Below, piece after piece: positions 18,001 through 27,235 of a DNA stretch of 64,000 bases. Both the position numbers and the translations under genes were made by a program. The DNA lies in IMG/VR virus record IMGVR_UViG_3300032223_002784, positions 27,985-91,984 of that record. One strand, 5' to 3'. Source of the DNA: a virus. Numbering within the stretch: the stretch's first letter is position 1; each line of letters opens with the position of its first letter. The notes beneath the pieces were generated by a model. The model had not been told where the DNA came from, made no database searches, and saw only the letters and a list, made by a program, of their open reading frames with translations.

Positions 18001-21000
18001 CCTGATCCATCAATATATATTGCATAAGGGCTTGTTGAGCCAACTCTGAATGATTTTGTATTTAATATTGTTGCGTCAACTTGACTTGCAGTTACTGCAC
18101 CCGCTTGAATTTGATTTGCAGCAATAGTATTTGCAGCGACATCTCCATTGGATACTTGTAATGTAGATCCACTTGCTTGTGGGCTTGCTGCTGCTGCACC
18201 ATTAAAGTCTTTAGCAACGACCTTAGTATAATAAACTTGCGGAGTAGTTCCAGATGAGAAATATACAAGCTGTGTCGTAGCTGCTCCATATGTGGCACCT
18301 GGTAAAGCTTTAATAAGTGCAAAGGTTGACGATGTTTGAATTGCAAGAGTTGTGCTATATGCCATCGCTGTTGCATACTGACCAATAATAGATCCTGTAG
18401 CACCAATGTTATTTGATACAGCAAACGTAGTAGATGTAGGTGCTGGCGAGGCTAAAACAGTTGCATTTGAAATTCCAAACGTTGGCGATATACCAGATAA
18501 AGAAATTGTTTGTCCAGCAATAAATGTATGAGTAGCAGAGGTTGTATAAATAATATTTGCTCCTGATACTTGTGCACCTGTCACTATTGCAGTATTTCTA
18601 TCTGGAGTAAAATTATTTGTAGTTGATATATGTACTTCATATGTAACTGGATCTGGATTAGAAACAAGAGGCCAAGCTACCTGTAGTGCACCAAACATGG
18701 GTGTAATTGTTGGTGACACTGTTAAGCCATTTGAAGCAACCCCATCATTACTTCCACCCAAAGCATTTAGAGTTACTGTTACTGGATTAGTTGGAATACT
18801 TTCAACATTATAGATATCTTTTGTATATACTGCAACGCCATAAGAGGTTGATGCTACTAAGCCAGAAATAGCAAAAGTTGTTCCTGGGGTATATTGCTCA
18901 AAAAGTAATGGATAAAAAGTAATGGTATTTCCAGTTACGGCAGCTGTATTTTTTACATTTAATGTAACTACGCTTGTTCCAGCATTAATAGCGGTTATTT
19001 CTGCTCCCGTGCCAATACCAGTACCAGATACTGCCATGCCAACAGATAGCCCCGTTGTATTTGCAAAAGTTATAGTAAATGTATTTATTGCTCCCGCTGT
19101 TGCAGTCTTTGTAATAATGTTTGTATTATCAAACAATAATACTCCATATGTACTGATTGTAGTAGTAGGTGAAGCAAGAGACATATCGTTCCATGATGCT
19201 AAAGCTGAGTATGATTTTGCTGATACAGAAAGGCCAGTAGGTGTTGCTACAGTTTGTGTTGTTGTAGATGAAGTTAGGGTTGTACTATTTACGCCAACAT
19301 TATTATACTGATCATATGCCTGTGCAATAAAATCATAAGATGTTCCAGGTGTGAGATTGGGTATGGAATAGTTTGTTGTAGATGTTCCACTTACAAAATT
19401 TACAGATGGAATATTTATCATAGTCATATTTGCCTGCAAGGTACCTGTTGTACCATAACTCAAGAAATATCCTTTAGTTGATGTAGCAGTAGTTTGAAGT
19501 TGAATTGTTATGCTATTTAATGCTTGTGCGGTACTTGCTATAGAAGGCGGGTTTGGTGCTGTAGTAATAATAACCGCTGGATTTGAAGGAGTTACTGAAA
19601 CAACATTTGAAGATAAAGATTCATATCCAAATGCATCCACATACCTTACAATAACATTTCTTGGTGCATAGAATATTGAAGGAATAGTTGCTGGTCCACC
19701 ACCAGTATATACAATTGAAGTAAATGTATATGTTCCTGATGCAGTTGTAGTTAAATTAGATGCAACAACAGAACTTGTAGAAGTGTTATATGTTGATAAA
19801 GTAAGTTGATATGTTCCTGCACTCAACAATGTTATTGCTGAAACAAATGTATTTGCTGGAACTCCCGCTCCAGTAATCAAATATCCTGGATAATTTCTAA
19901 AGTCTGCGATGGCAGTTATTCCATTGTCATCTAGCACGTTGTTTACCGTAAGAAGATTTTGACTTGCAACGTTTGATCCACCAGTTGCTGTAGCTACTGA
20001 TCCAGTCATATAGTCTGGGAAGTCATTTGTTAAGGCATAAGTTGTGTATGCAGTATATGACTCATATATTTCTCCAGCAATAGCGTACGGCGTTGTTGTA
20101 AAATCAAAAGTAGAAATATATCCATTTGTGATTGGAACAACTCGTGCTACTGGAATTGTAGTAATCAATGGATTTAATCTTGTTGCAATTGATATTGCCG
20201 TTCCTGTGCTTGATACATCAACAGAAGAATAACTATTTAATGTTCCAGTATATGCTGTACTTATGTTTGAAGCTCCAAATTGCCCCGTTAAATCTGATAA
20301 AGAAATTACTTGTGTTTGATTAACCCCAATTACGTTTCCAGTGACACCTGTTGCTGTTCCCACTGTTGTGGTAGTAGCATTCAATACTTTAAATCCACCC
20401 GTAACTAAAGAAGTGATACTATAGGTTCCATTATATCCAGATGGTGTCGCACCTGAAATAGTTACACTTGATCCAACTGATACTGTTGAGGATGTATAGT
20501 ATGTTGCATATGTTCCATCTCCAGACATTCCAGTGATGGTTATTGAAGATGTTGTTGGATAAAAATAAAACTTTCCCGTCGCTCCATTTGCTGAGTTTAA
20601 TGTTGTAACATATCTAACTCCTGCATTTGATGTTGGTAATGTGAAAGGTATATATATATTATTTAAAGAATTTGCTGCTGGTAGGAAACTAATTGTTCCT
20701 GAAACCGCCGAATAATTAGCTACCGTTAACGGCACCGTAGTTGAGCCAGGTGTATAAGAACTTGCTACTAGGGCTGCACTACCGATACCAGTTCCAAATA
20801 CTGACATTCCCGCAACAATATTTGTTGCACTTCCAACTGTTATTGAAGTTGCAGAAATTGATCCCGATGCAGTTGTTGATGTAACTCCGCCCCACGTAGG
20901 TGTTCCAACTACTACATCGCTTGGCTGTGTGGTATTGACATATCCGAGTGTCTGTGGTGTTGCTGGTTTTCCTGGTGTAGAAAAAGTAGTATAGACTCCT

Positions 21001-21983
21001 CCAGAAGAAGAAAACCTGGCGTAGACATATCTTTGATTATAGTTTGGGCTTGTTATATTTGCTGGATTAATTTTAGAAAAATAAGTTCTTACTGCTACCC
21101 CAGGCCATGCCGTTGTTGTTCCACCAACAGTATAGCTTGCTGGCGTATATCCATCTGCAGCATATGTTATTGTTGGGGCTGAGCCAGATGTAGATTCAAT
21201 TTCCCAAATATCAATAGCATCAAATGCACCTTTTGCCATTTCTGATGTATTTGTAACTGTTGCTACATATCCATTAATTGCATTTACCACATTTATTGTT
21301 GGTGGATTAAGATTAAGTACATAAGTTGGTACGCTGGTTGCACATACTGTAGCACTTACGTTATTAAGTACATCTGCTACAGACACACAAATTGCAGTAA
21401 GTTGTGGTGTAAAAATATTGAAAAGATAAGTGTTTATTGCTTTTGTTACATATATTACTTGAGATGTTGTTCCTGCAGCTATTGGGTATCCAGTATACCT
21501 ATTTGTTACTGCAGAAGATCCAGTTCCCGCCGTTAATGACACTATAAATTGAGACATTGTTGTGTTTGTAGATAAAGTTGGATCCCAAGTAAATGATATC
21601 TGTAAATCATCTCCAGAGCCTGCTGTCCAAACCCCAGCAACATAAGTTCCCCAAGCTGCTACAACATTTGTTGGATCAGTTGGAACAATTACTGTTGGTC
21701 CACTACCCCCTGGATATACTACTGGCGGTTGATTATTTATTGGAGGAATAACAAAAGAATCTGGATTTCCTGGCAATTTTGTTACAAGAGAAGCATCTGA
21801 ACGAGATGTTAAATTAGCCATATTGATTGGTCTTCCAGTACCATCAACAATTACAACTTCTGCACCTTGTCTTGCTAAGGTCTGAGCATACTTACCATTT
21901 TTTAGGCGTGGGTCATTAACATCAATGAAGACTGTTTGTCTTTTACCAACCGTATTAGGAGATTGGTAATTGTTTTTTGCCAT
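15042..21983 (-). CDS. Giant tail-associated adhesin, 2,313 residues
   Basis: The largest gene in the window. The N-terminal 60 residues (MAKNNYQSPNTVGKRQTVFI and following) look like an attachment domain. After a proline-rich hinge (PPINNQPPVVYPGGSGP) come repeated beta-sandwich modules with Fn3 character. Adhesin-like units containing VAGMSVFGTGIG, VGMAVSGTGIG and VAGMVVYAYTAAG recur. In the C-terminal third there are short phage-fibre repeats of the type NATGGSFTGNVLISGGSLYS. The end (SSGYVGDLWVSY) resembles a fibre tip. It follows the H-lectin-like protein and precedes the 1,587-residue fibre with no gap. It probably mediates host recognition. Confidence 0.85.
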   Translation of the reverse strand: MAKNNYQSPNTVGKRQTVFIDVNDPRLKNGKYAQTLARQGAEVVIVDGTGRPINMANLTSRSDASLVTKLPGNPDSFVIPPINNQPPVVYPGGSGPTVIVPTDPTNVVAAWGTYVAGVWTAGSGDDLQISFTWDPTLSTNTTMSQFIVSLTAGTGSSAVTNRYTGYPIAAGTTSQVIYVTKAINTYLFNIFTPQLTAICVSVADVLNNVSATVCATSVPTYVLNLNPPTINVVNAINGYVATVTNTSEMAKGAFDAIDIWEIESTSGSAPTITYAADGYTPASYTVGGTTTAWPGVAVRTYFSKINPANITSPNYNQRYVYARFSSSGGVYTTFSTPGKPATPQTLGYVNTTQPSDVVVGTPTWGGVTSTTASGSISATSITVGSATNIVAGMSVFGTGIGSAALVASSYTPGSTTVPLTVANYSAVSGTISFLPAANSLNNIYIPFTLPTSNAGVRYVTTLNSANGATGKFYFYPTTSSITITGMSGDGTYATYYTSSTVSVGSSVTISGATPSGYNGTYSITSLVTGGFKVLNATTTTVGTATGVTGNVIGVNQTQVISLSDLTGQFGASNISTAYTGTLNSYSSVDVSSTGTAISIATRLNPLITTIPVARVVPITNGYISTFDFTTTPYAIAGEIYESYTAYTTYALTNDFPDYMTGSVATATGGSNVASQNLLTVNNVLDDNGITAIADFRNYPGYLITGAGVPANTFVSAITLLSAGTYQLTLSTYNTSTSSVVASNLTTTASGTYTFTSIVYTGGGPATIPSIFYAPRNVIVRYVDAFGYESLSSNVVSVTPSNPAVIITTAPNPPSIASTAQALNSITIQLQTTATSTKGYFLSYGTTGTLQANMTMINIPSVNFVSGTSTTNYSIPNLTPGTSYDFIAQAYDQYNNVGVNSTTLTSSTTTQTVATPTGLSVSAKSYSALASWNDMSLASPTTTISTYGVLLFDNTNIITKTATAGAINTFTITFANTTGLSVGMAVSGTGIGTGAEITAINAGTSVVTLNVKNTAAVTGNTITFYPLLFEQYTPGTTFAISGLVASTSYGVAVYTKDIYNVESIPTNPVTVTLNALGGSNDGVASNGLTVSPTITPMFGALQVAWPLVSNPDPVTYEVHISTTNNFTPDRNTAIVTGAQVSGANIIYTTSATHTFIAGQTISLSGISPTFGISNATVLASPAPTSTTFAVSNNIGATGSIIGQYATAMAYSTTLAIQTSSTFALIKALPGATYGAATTQLVYFSSGTTPQVYYTKVVAKDFNGAAAASPQASGSTLQVSNGDVAANTIAANQIQAGAVTASQVDATILNTKSFRVGSTSPYAIYIDGSGTYSNIQTAQPVNRLYSGTGVWFNNGTPFYIDTAGYFSLNDQFKFDPSTNALTATGTINATAGNFAGAMTVNSGTMKIGKGVNPINIPVSGTAAGSLDGMYINNYNQWYSNGYFSVGASGNQVVWDQNALNISGQVNASRGSFNGPLLISSTGSIIAATSYTISNVVATTTYTTYTISPAAASTFVAGQSVTVVGVYPSVFNVTSGTILATPAPSTTSFSVASTGLNTYTYANSGTAMLTNSGGRVTIQSNNISAYDSSGNPTTQILGNVTTGTGTFTTTDARIGNWIVGTNSIQNLGSAGSYVGINSLAAASYSIWAGSTASGGDNTKFAVTPSGTLYANNAIITGGTLDVGSIVQPLKLTTSAATASGTTLTFTTTATTINGASVSPVAGMVVYAYTAAGIPLLPAGTTVSSVTSTTVVLSASVSANIPTSTVIIFRPASGAHIGTDGTLYASSAYLSGPINATGGSFTGNVLISGGSLYSPQTSGTLPASGTPGLIFNPSGLYAWTSGSTSTQLLTTPSTAPDGTLYNLYSTAAYLGGWTINASKIASISSGGNGNIALDSSAGTISVSNGSVAGYSAGIYGAATTTGTNVFWAGTGGAAGDSTTNAFRVTLGGKLYARGADITGAITVSTAGTASTKNIITIDAAKDWISLGDVAGTAYLITRNNNVYLTAPAATSTQPWGGSSPSLTDSTAPTGTPFLAMGTSASGGGFKDSYGTRVNGIGMYTGAWDYFSTGSSSPFISATTTGLQLSGGPAVGMIIDKAGSTNFPTTAGILIYTSTNPTTYTPSTTYGSWATFSNGTINLSASTNTFISLFGPTLPTGSPTGATTNSVYMQAATGVYQAMNSSGIYMQANSNVFQSFASTGIVMQTLVPSNTYYYYNNGTQYFNAGTQYVKLGTNGLSINGLSVYGDISQSGTSDGAAGSSTLTTNANFLRTIMVAPNTVTSAGITAGDIIRGYAIYNAPAATTPQASSGYVGDLWVSY

Positions 21984-21995
21984 GATCCCCCCGTT

Positions 21996-22487
21996 TTATC
22001 TTGGACCTATTGCTATCCAATTCACATATAGCGATGCATTTGAACCAGAGCCATCAAGTGTTTTTGTGGTCCCAGGTCTATACAGTCTGTAAGAAAATCC
22101 TGTGGAGGTTATATTATATAAGCTAATTACAATGTCAGAGTTTGATGTTGAAAAAGAAGTTCCCGCAGAACATGTTGCTGTTACTACGGGTATTGAAGAA
22201 AATGCATTTGCCCCCGTTGTTGCATTTGCAAATGTAACTGTGTTTGTATAAATATTAGATGTAGCCGTATCGCTATGATATGAAGTTGCTCTTCCAAAAA
22301 GGATTGCTTGAGACCCTGAATCAAATTGATGAGAAAATGAGACTGAACTCCAGTCTACTGTTCCAGCCGAACCAAAGTTATTAGTTAGATTATTTAAACT
22401 ATCACTATGCTGATTTACTACGTTAATAACCTGATGCCAAGCTGCCAGATCTATAATAGAAGGATCTGATATTTTAACATATGCCAT
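21996..22487 (-). CDS. Minor tail protein with H-type-lectin-like C-terminus
   Basis: A 163-residue protein. Residues 1-60 are helical (AAWHQVINVVNQHSDSLNNL). Residues about 75-163 resemble the H-type lectin fold: SIPVVTATCSAGTS, then VISLYNITSTGFSYRLYRPG and the closing VNWIAIGPR. That matches the pattern of strand, N-x-T-x-T-G-F and W-x-A-I-G at the end. H-type lectins bind N-acetylgalactosamine-type sugars in animals and slime moulds. In phages the fold is found in receptor-binding proteins. It lies between the tail hub and the giant adhesins, consistent with host binding. Confidence 0.72.
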   Translation of the reverse strand: MAYVKISDPSIIDLAAWHQVINVVNQHSDSLNNLTNNFGSAGTVDWSSVSFSHQFDSGSQAILFGRATSYHSDTATSNIYTNTVTFANATTGANAFSSIPVVTATCSAGTSFSTSNSDIVISLYNITSTGFSYRLYRPGTTKTLDGSGSNASLYVNWIAIGPR

Positions 22488-22522
22488 TTTTACCCGCCCT
22501 TTTTACGCTTATTTATAGTAAC

Positions 22523-22531
22523 ATTATACCA
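22523..22531 (-). promoter_or_regulatory. Extended -10 promoter before lectin-like gene
   Basis: The minus strand reads TGG-TATAAT, 36 bases upstream of the start of the lectin-like gene, with no good -35. It would drive that gene and the two giant adhesins. Confidence 0.5.
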
Positions 22532-22553
22532 TTTAATTGGTTTTTAGGCCATA

Positions 22554-25500
22554 TTATAGTGCTGTGCCTTTGCCAAGCATATTTAATACTAGGGTGGTTT
22601 TGAATCCTTGATCAAATGAATGAGAAACAGAATGAACAAAGTATGTTTGAGCATTAATTCTAGATAGGCTATATGTCAAAGTTATTACATCTCCCACCTG
22701 TATAAGTGGGTTTCCAAATATAGTTAATGAAGTATCTTTTGAGAACCCGTCAAATCCCTGGGCAATTACTTTTAACATTTTATTTGCAGAATCAGGGGAC
22801 TGTATCCATTGAGAATCTACTTGTGCAACTTCAGATGCATTTGCTGGATCAGTAATTTTTTCAAGCAAAACGGGATCTGATGGAGCTATAATTTCATGTG
22901 TCCAAAGATTAAGATTAATGTTAAAGGAATTTGTTGCATCTGATTGTTTGCTTAAATAAACCATGTGTGATGAGTTATTAACAATTGCCATCTTTGCCCT
23001 AAATCCAGTATTTATAGGTGTTGAGTAGGAAAGAGAATATTCATCAACATTTTGTTTTTGATAGTAAGATTGGTCAGTAGGTTGTGTGCCTGGGAAATAA
23101 TACCATAGATATTCAATTGGTAATACATCTACGGAAACTGCTGCTGGGGTAGTATATTGAACATCATATACATTTATTCCAACAACCTCTGGGGTTGTTT
23201 GCATCATGTAATTACTATACTTTGAATATAAATTTTGTCCTTGAATCAATCCATTTAAAAATTCTCTATCTTGATACCAGTAACTTACACTTCTTTCTCT
23301 TAATGGCTTTGTTGATGCATAAATTTCTCTTAAATTAGCAGAATTTGTTGAAGAACTAATTGTTGATGGATATGTTATACTAGTAATTGGGACTGGCAGA
23401 GTTGATGTGTAGAATCCAAACTTTGTTCCAACTGTGTTTATTGTAGATCCAGCATTAATATTTACTTTCTTTCTTAGCCCAGTCAACGTATTTTTTGCTG
23501 TTGTGCTCCACCCATATGCAATGTCAGAATTTGATAATGTTGCAGCTGTTTGCCATCCTGTAATTTCAGTATTATTTAAAAATACTTGTATAAGCTCTCC
23601 GTTATCTTCTCCCAGATTTGCATCTGTTCCATCTGAATAAAAATGAGCAACCTTTAATTTAAAAGCTTGATCTGTGGCTGCACGATATGAATAGTTGCTA
23701 GCTGCTCCAGAACCTGGCACTTTAACTAAAACTTTTTCAAAATTATTGATAATAGAGTTTACTGTTCCAGTTACTTCTGTCCATGCAATTACGGTTGGAG
23801 TTGTACTAACAACTTTATATATAGCCATGATATATCTATATATTGGTGTTGTGTATAGTTGGCCAGTTTTTGGATCTAATTGATTATACTTAATAAGTTC
23901 TACAAAATATGCTCCAGATGGACTTGATCCAGTCAAATTAAAAAATAAACCAGAGGCAGATACTGCAATATCTGGGAGATCAAATTTAACTGAGTATGTT
24001 TTGTATCCAGGATCTGTAACTGATGTTGGGTAAACCAAGCTTTTTGTTGAAGCTGGAGCGGTAAGTGCTATTTTATTCACGCTTGGGTTTTTTGGATCAG
24101 AGGTTGTGCTATTAATAATTGAAGTTGTTGAGGTTCCCGTTGTCATAGCATAAGACGAGCTTATTGTTGCTTCGGACAAACTCTTGCTTGCAATATTTGT
24201 TGCAACCCTTGTATGTGCTGAAGGAACCGTGCCAAAAAGGCCTCTTTGAACATTTGTAATGTATCCTGTCGGGGAAATAATAACATTGTAATCAGTTGCT
24301 GATGTTGGCATCCCATTAGAATCCAGAGAAGACACCGTAAGTCCTATTTGATTGTTCTTGATGTATCTATTAATTTCAGAAGATAATTCAATGTCACTTT
24401 TAACTGATACGGTAGATGAACCTACGGTATATTCTTTATAAACAAAAGATACAAGTTCATTTTCTATGACTGCATAACCATTATTATTCAATGTAAACGT
24501 ATGGAATATATCAAGAAGATCATTTGTATTTAATTGAAATTTATTTGCAGTCTGTGACATATCAGAAGCAAGGTAATTAAATCCAACAGAATCTAGAGTG
24601 GTCTGTTGCCATACAACATCGTTAGATGTAGTATAAATAAATGAAGGCGATTGTGCCACATTTGGATTTGTTGCATTTTGTAAAGCCAGGGATTGCTTAA
24701 TTTTTGGAGTTTGATATTTCAAAGCTATTTTTCCAGGTTTTGCTTTATTGCTTACAGAATATCCACCTTCAATTACACTTGAATCATTTATTGTAAGCTG
24801 AGATGTGCTATTGGATAAAACATCAGCCAAGCTTTTGAAGTTCATAACCCCATACTCATCAATCCAAGCACCTATTTGATAGGCTAGGAATATGTCTGCC
24901 AATGTGTCTACAATTGTAGAATCTCTACTATTGCAATAGAAATAGGCTAAATCTAATGGCATGGTCTTGCTATTACAGATCTTATACAAAGAGTCATAAT
25001 CATAATCTGTGAATCCCGCCAAATCTAAGATGTTGGTTATTACCTCAAATACTGGTTTTAGATTAGATACATAATCTGGCACTGGAGTTGTTTGAAGATA
25101 TCTGGTGACATCAAAACATTGGATCTTAACATCTTTAATGTCTGTCTCATCCCAAGTATCTGAGTAGAATACTCCTCCTGGGATATATGTTCCCGTTGGA
25201 GAGTTTACTTGAATAAAAGCTTTTGTTGTTGAGTCAAAATAAGACTTAAGCCTAAAATTAATATAAAATTTAATATTTTTTCTTAACATGTTTGACAAAA
25301 TATTTGTTGATAAATTACTTTGGCTGGCAAAAATAGGAATGAATGTTGTACTTGTTACAATAGGAATTGCAGTTAAATTAAGAGTTGCATCATTTGCATT
25401 GATTGAGGAAATTGGAACAAAGTTGTTTTTGCTGTCTAATGACTTACTGATATCAAGAGTTTTAACAAACTTGGTTAAATCAATTTCAAGTCTTGGAGAA

Positions 25501-26717
25501 ATTTCTACTACCTGCATTCTTGATGCATCTGAGGTAAAATTTGTATTTGAAGAGGTAAATGATGAATTTGTAGTTTTGCTGATTTGAGTAATAGTTATTT
25601 TTTTAAAAGATGTGTAAGGTGAGACTAGACCCGCATTAGTAATGGCTGGCATCGTAGACCATTTTGTTTTAGTCCATGCAGTGCCTGTCCAATAGAGCAC
25701 GAGCACTCCAGTAGTAAAAGAATCTGAATTGGCTGGAGGTGTTATTGAGGTACTTCCATCAACCGTAAGTATTGTTCCATCAAGATAGATATTTATGGTT
25801 GGAACAGTTATTAATGTATTAAATTTTATGACAAGCTTGTTTGAATTAATATTTTGTGAATATAGACCCGTAATGCTTAAAGATGAAGAATCTGAAACAA
25901 AATATTTGTATGGAGCCATATCATTTGCCAATGCATTTTTAAATACAGGGACTGGTGGGGATGCCATAGTAAAGCTTGGAGTTTGAATAATTGGACTTAC
26001 TGGAGAATATGTTGTAGGCTGACTGGTGAGTACAGAGCTTGTTACTTTTCTGAATGCTGTTGGAAATGTAGCATTAATATTTCCAGATCCAACATATGAT
26101 TCTCCTGGGCGGAAAAATGTGAATGGGCTTTCTGTAGGCCAAAGGGGGTTGTGTTGATAATCAAAATATGTAGTCTTGTATATTTCAGGCGTAGTATAAT
26201 AAATTGTTTTATTAGAGCCTTGATCAGAACTTAATGTGTTTACCTGCAATGTAAATGTAATTGATGTAATATTATCTGAAGTTCCAGATGAACCAATATA
26301 TGTAACAATTTTAGTCCAACCTAGGGAATTGATTTCTGCTGAAGATGAACCAAATTGAGTTGATGAACCACCTTGAGCAAATGCACTTAACATTACTGGA
26401 GTTGCATCACTTGTTTTCATATATGTTACTATCTTATATGCATTTCCAGCACTTACTGTTGTATTAGATGTATATACTACAGATCCTGTATTGCTTGTTA
26501 ATGCAAAGCTATTTGTTGTAAATCCCGCATAAGCATTAGCTCCTGTTATTCCCGCCACAATAGTGCTTGAGGTTGATACAGTTTCTGCTACACCAGTTCC
26601 TGCTACTGTAAGATATGGTGGATTAAATAAGTTTTGATTCCATTCGGCTGAAACAACTGGTTGCAATTCAATTGAACTGGAGTTCAAAAAGATATTTGAA
26701 GATACATTACTAAGCAT
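22554..26717 (-). CDS. Large minor tail protein (tail hub / baseplate)
   Basis: A 1,387-residue protein encoded directly after the distal tail protein, the usual place of the central hub or tail-associated receptor-binding scaffold. The central region (about 500-640) contains VKIQCFDVTRYLQTTPVPDY and AYQIGAWIDEYGVMNFKSLAD, similar to hub proteins of gp27/Tal type. The C-terminus (GNPLIQVGDVITLTYSLSRI, then YFVHSVSHSFDQGFKTTLVL) is the typical end of phage tail-hub proteins. The N-terminal half has carbohydrate-binding-module-like strands (NPPYLTVAGTGVAETVS). No peptidase or lysozyme motif was seen. Start overlaps the upstream stop by one base. Confidence 0.8.
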   Translation of the reverse strand: MLSNVSSNIFLNSSSIELQPVVSAEWNQNLFNPPYLTVAGTGVAETVSTSSTIVAGITGANAYAGFTTNSFALTSNTGSVVYTSNTTVSAGNAYKIVTYMKTSDATPVMLSAFAQGGSSTQFGSSSAEINSLGWTKIVTYIGSSGTSDNITSITFTLQVNTLSSDQGSNKTIYYTTPEIYKTTYFDYQHNPLWPTESPFTFFRPGESYVGSGNINATFPTAFRKVTSSVLTSQPTTYSPVSPIIQTPSFTMASPPVPVFKNALANDMAPYKYFVSDSSSLSITGLYSQNINSNKLVIKFNTLITVPTINIYLDGTILTVDGSTSITPPANSDSFTTGVLVLYWTGTAWTKTKWSTMPAITNAGLVSPYTSFKKITITQISKTTNSSFTSSNTNFTSDASRMQVVEISPRLEIDLTKFVKTLDISKSLDSKNNFVPISSINANDATLNLTAIPIVTSTTFIPIFASQSNLSTNILSNMLRKNIKFYINFRLKSYFDSTTKAFIQVNSPTGTYIPGGVFYSDTWDETDIKDVKIQCFDVTRYLQTTPVPDYVSNLKPVFEVITNILDLAGFTDYDYDSLYKICNSKTMPLDLAYFYCNSRDSTIVDTLADIFLAYQIGAWIDEYGVMNFKSLADVLSNSTSQLTINDSSVIEGGYSVSNKAKPGKIALKYQTPKIKQSLALQNATNPNVAQSPSFIYTTSNDVVWQQTTLDSVGFNYLASDMSQTANKFQLNTNDLLDIFHTFTLNNNGYAVIENELVSFVYKEYTVGSSTVSVKSDIELSSEINRYIKNNQIGLTVSSLDSNGMPTSATDYNVIISPTGYITNVQRGLFGTVPSAHTRVATNIASKSLSEATISSSYAMTTGTSTTSIINSTTSDPKNPSVNKIALTAPASTKSLVYPTSVTDPGYKTYSVKFDLPDIAVSASGLFFNLTGSSPSGAYFVELIKYNQLDPKTGQLYTTPIYRYIMAIYKVVSTTPTVIAWTEVTGTVNSIINNFEKVLVKVPGSGAASNYSYRAATDQAFKLKVAHFYSDGTDANLGEDNGELIQVFLNNTEITGWQTAATLSNSDIAYGWSTTAKNTLTGLRKKVNINAGSTINTVGTKFGFYTSTLPVPITSITYPSTISSSTNSANLREIYASTKPLRERSVSYWYQDREFLNGLIQGQNLYSKYSNYMMQTTPEVVGINVYDVQYTTPAAVSVDVLPIEYLWYYFPGTQPTDQSYYQKQNVDEYSLSYSTPINTGFRAKMAIVNNSSHMVYLSKQSDATNSFNINLNLWTHEIIAPSDPVLLEKITDPANASEVAQVDSQWIQSPDSANKMLKVIAQGFDGFSKDTSLTIFGNPLIQVGDVITLTYSLSRINAQTYFVHSVSHSFDQGFKTTLVLNMLGKGTAL

Positions 26718-27235
26718 TAGATCTCCGTAAATTCTATTTTGAGATCAACATAGTCATAACCTAAGTTTACTGCACCCGCTCTTCTCTTTTTTATGTTATA
26801 AGTAAATGTTGTCATAAAAGCATTATAAACTTGACCTGGGCTGGAATCAGCATCTACATATGTTGTAGCATCAGGTATTTTTGGATCAACTGTTGGAATT
26901 GTATCTTGAGCAAATATGAGCTTTACGTATACTGGCTGAAAAGCATTTGCCTCATAGAAAGCTTTTATCCATGCTCCGCCCTTGGCTCCATATACACCTT
27001 CTGAAGCACTATAATCAACAAGGTTGCTATCAAGTGTTGGAAGATCTACCCAATCTGCTGATATAACAAATTTCTTAGCAATTATAAACTTTCTTAAAGT
27101 TCCATCAGCCATTCTATCTGTTGACTCTATGAGGTTGTACGAAATATCAATCGGTTGACGATTATGGTCTGTTAGCTTGTACCAAGTTACATTATCTAGG
27201 GAGATCTGAACTCCTTGTGGAATTTGGAATATCAT
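26717..27235 (-). CDS. Distal tail protein (Dit-like)
   Basis: A 172-residue protein following the tape measure, where siphophages place the distal tail protein that links tube to tip. It starts MIFQIPQGVQISLDNVTWYK and ends FTYNIKKRRAGAVNLGYDYV-DLKIEFTEI, strand-rich throughout. It overlaps both neighbours by one to four bases. The assignment depends on position and size; sequence signatures for this family are weak. Confidence 0.68.
   Translation of the reverse strand: MIFQIPQGVQISLDNVTWYKLTDHNRQPIDISYNLIESTDRMADGTLRKFIIAKKFVISADWVDLPTLDSNLVDYSASEGVYGAKGGAWIKAFYEANAFQPVYVKLIFAQDTIPTVDPKIPDATTYVDADSSPGQVYNAFMTTFTYNIKKRRAGAVNLGYDYVDLKIEFTEI

Noticed and set aside
15166-19311. Several open frames of 60-130 codons on the plus strand opposite the giant adhesin
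   Set aside because: Their composition (Val, Ala, Pro) is what the complement of Thr/Ser/Gly-rich codons gives. None has a start signal.
23434-25986. Open frames on the plus strand opposite the tail hub gene
   Set aside because: Complement of the hub coding sequence, no promoters or ribosome-binding sites.
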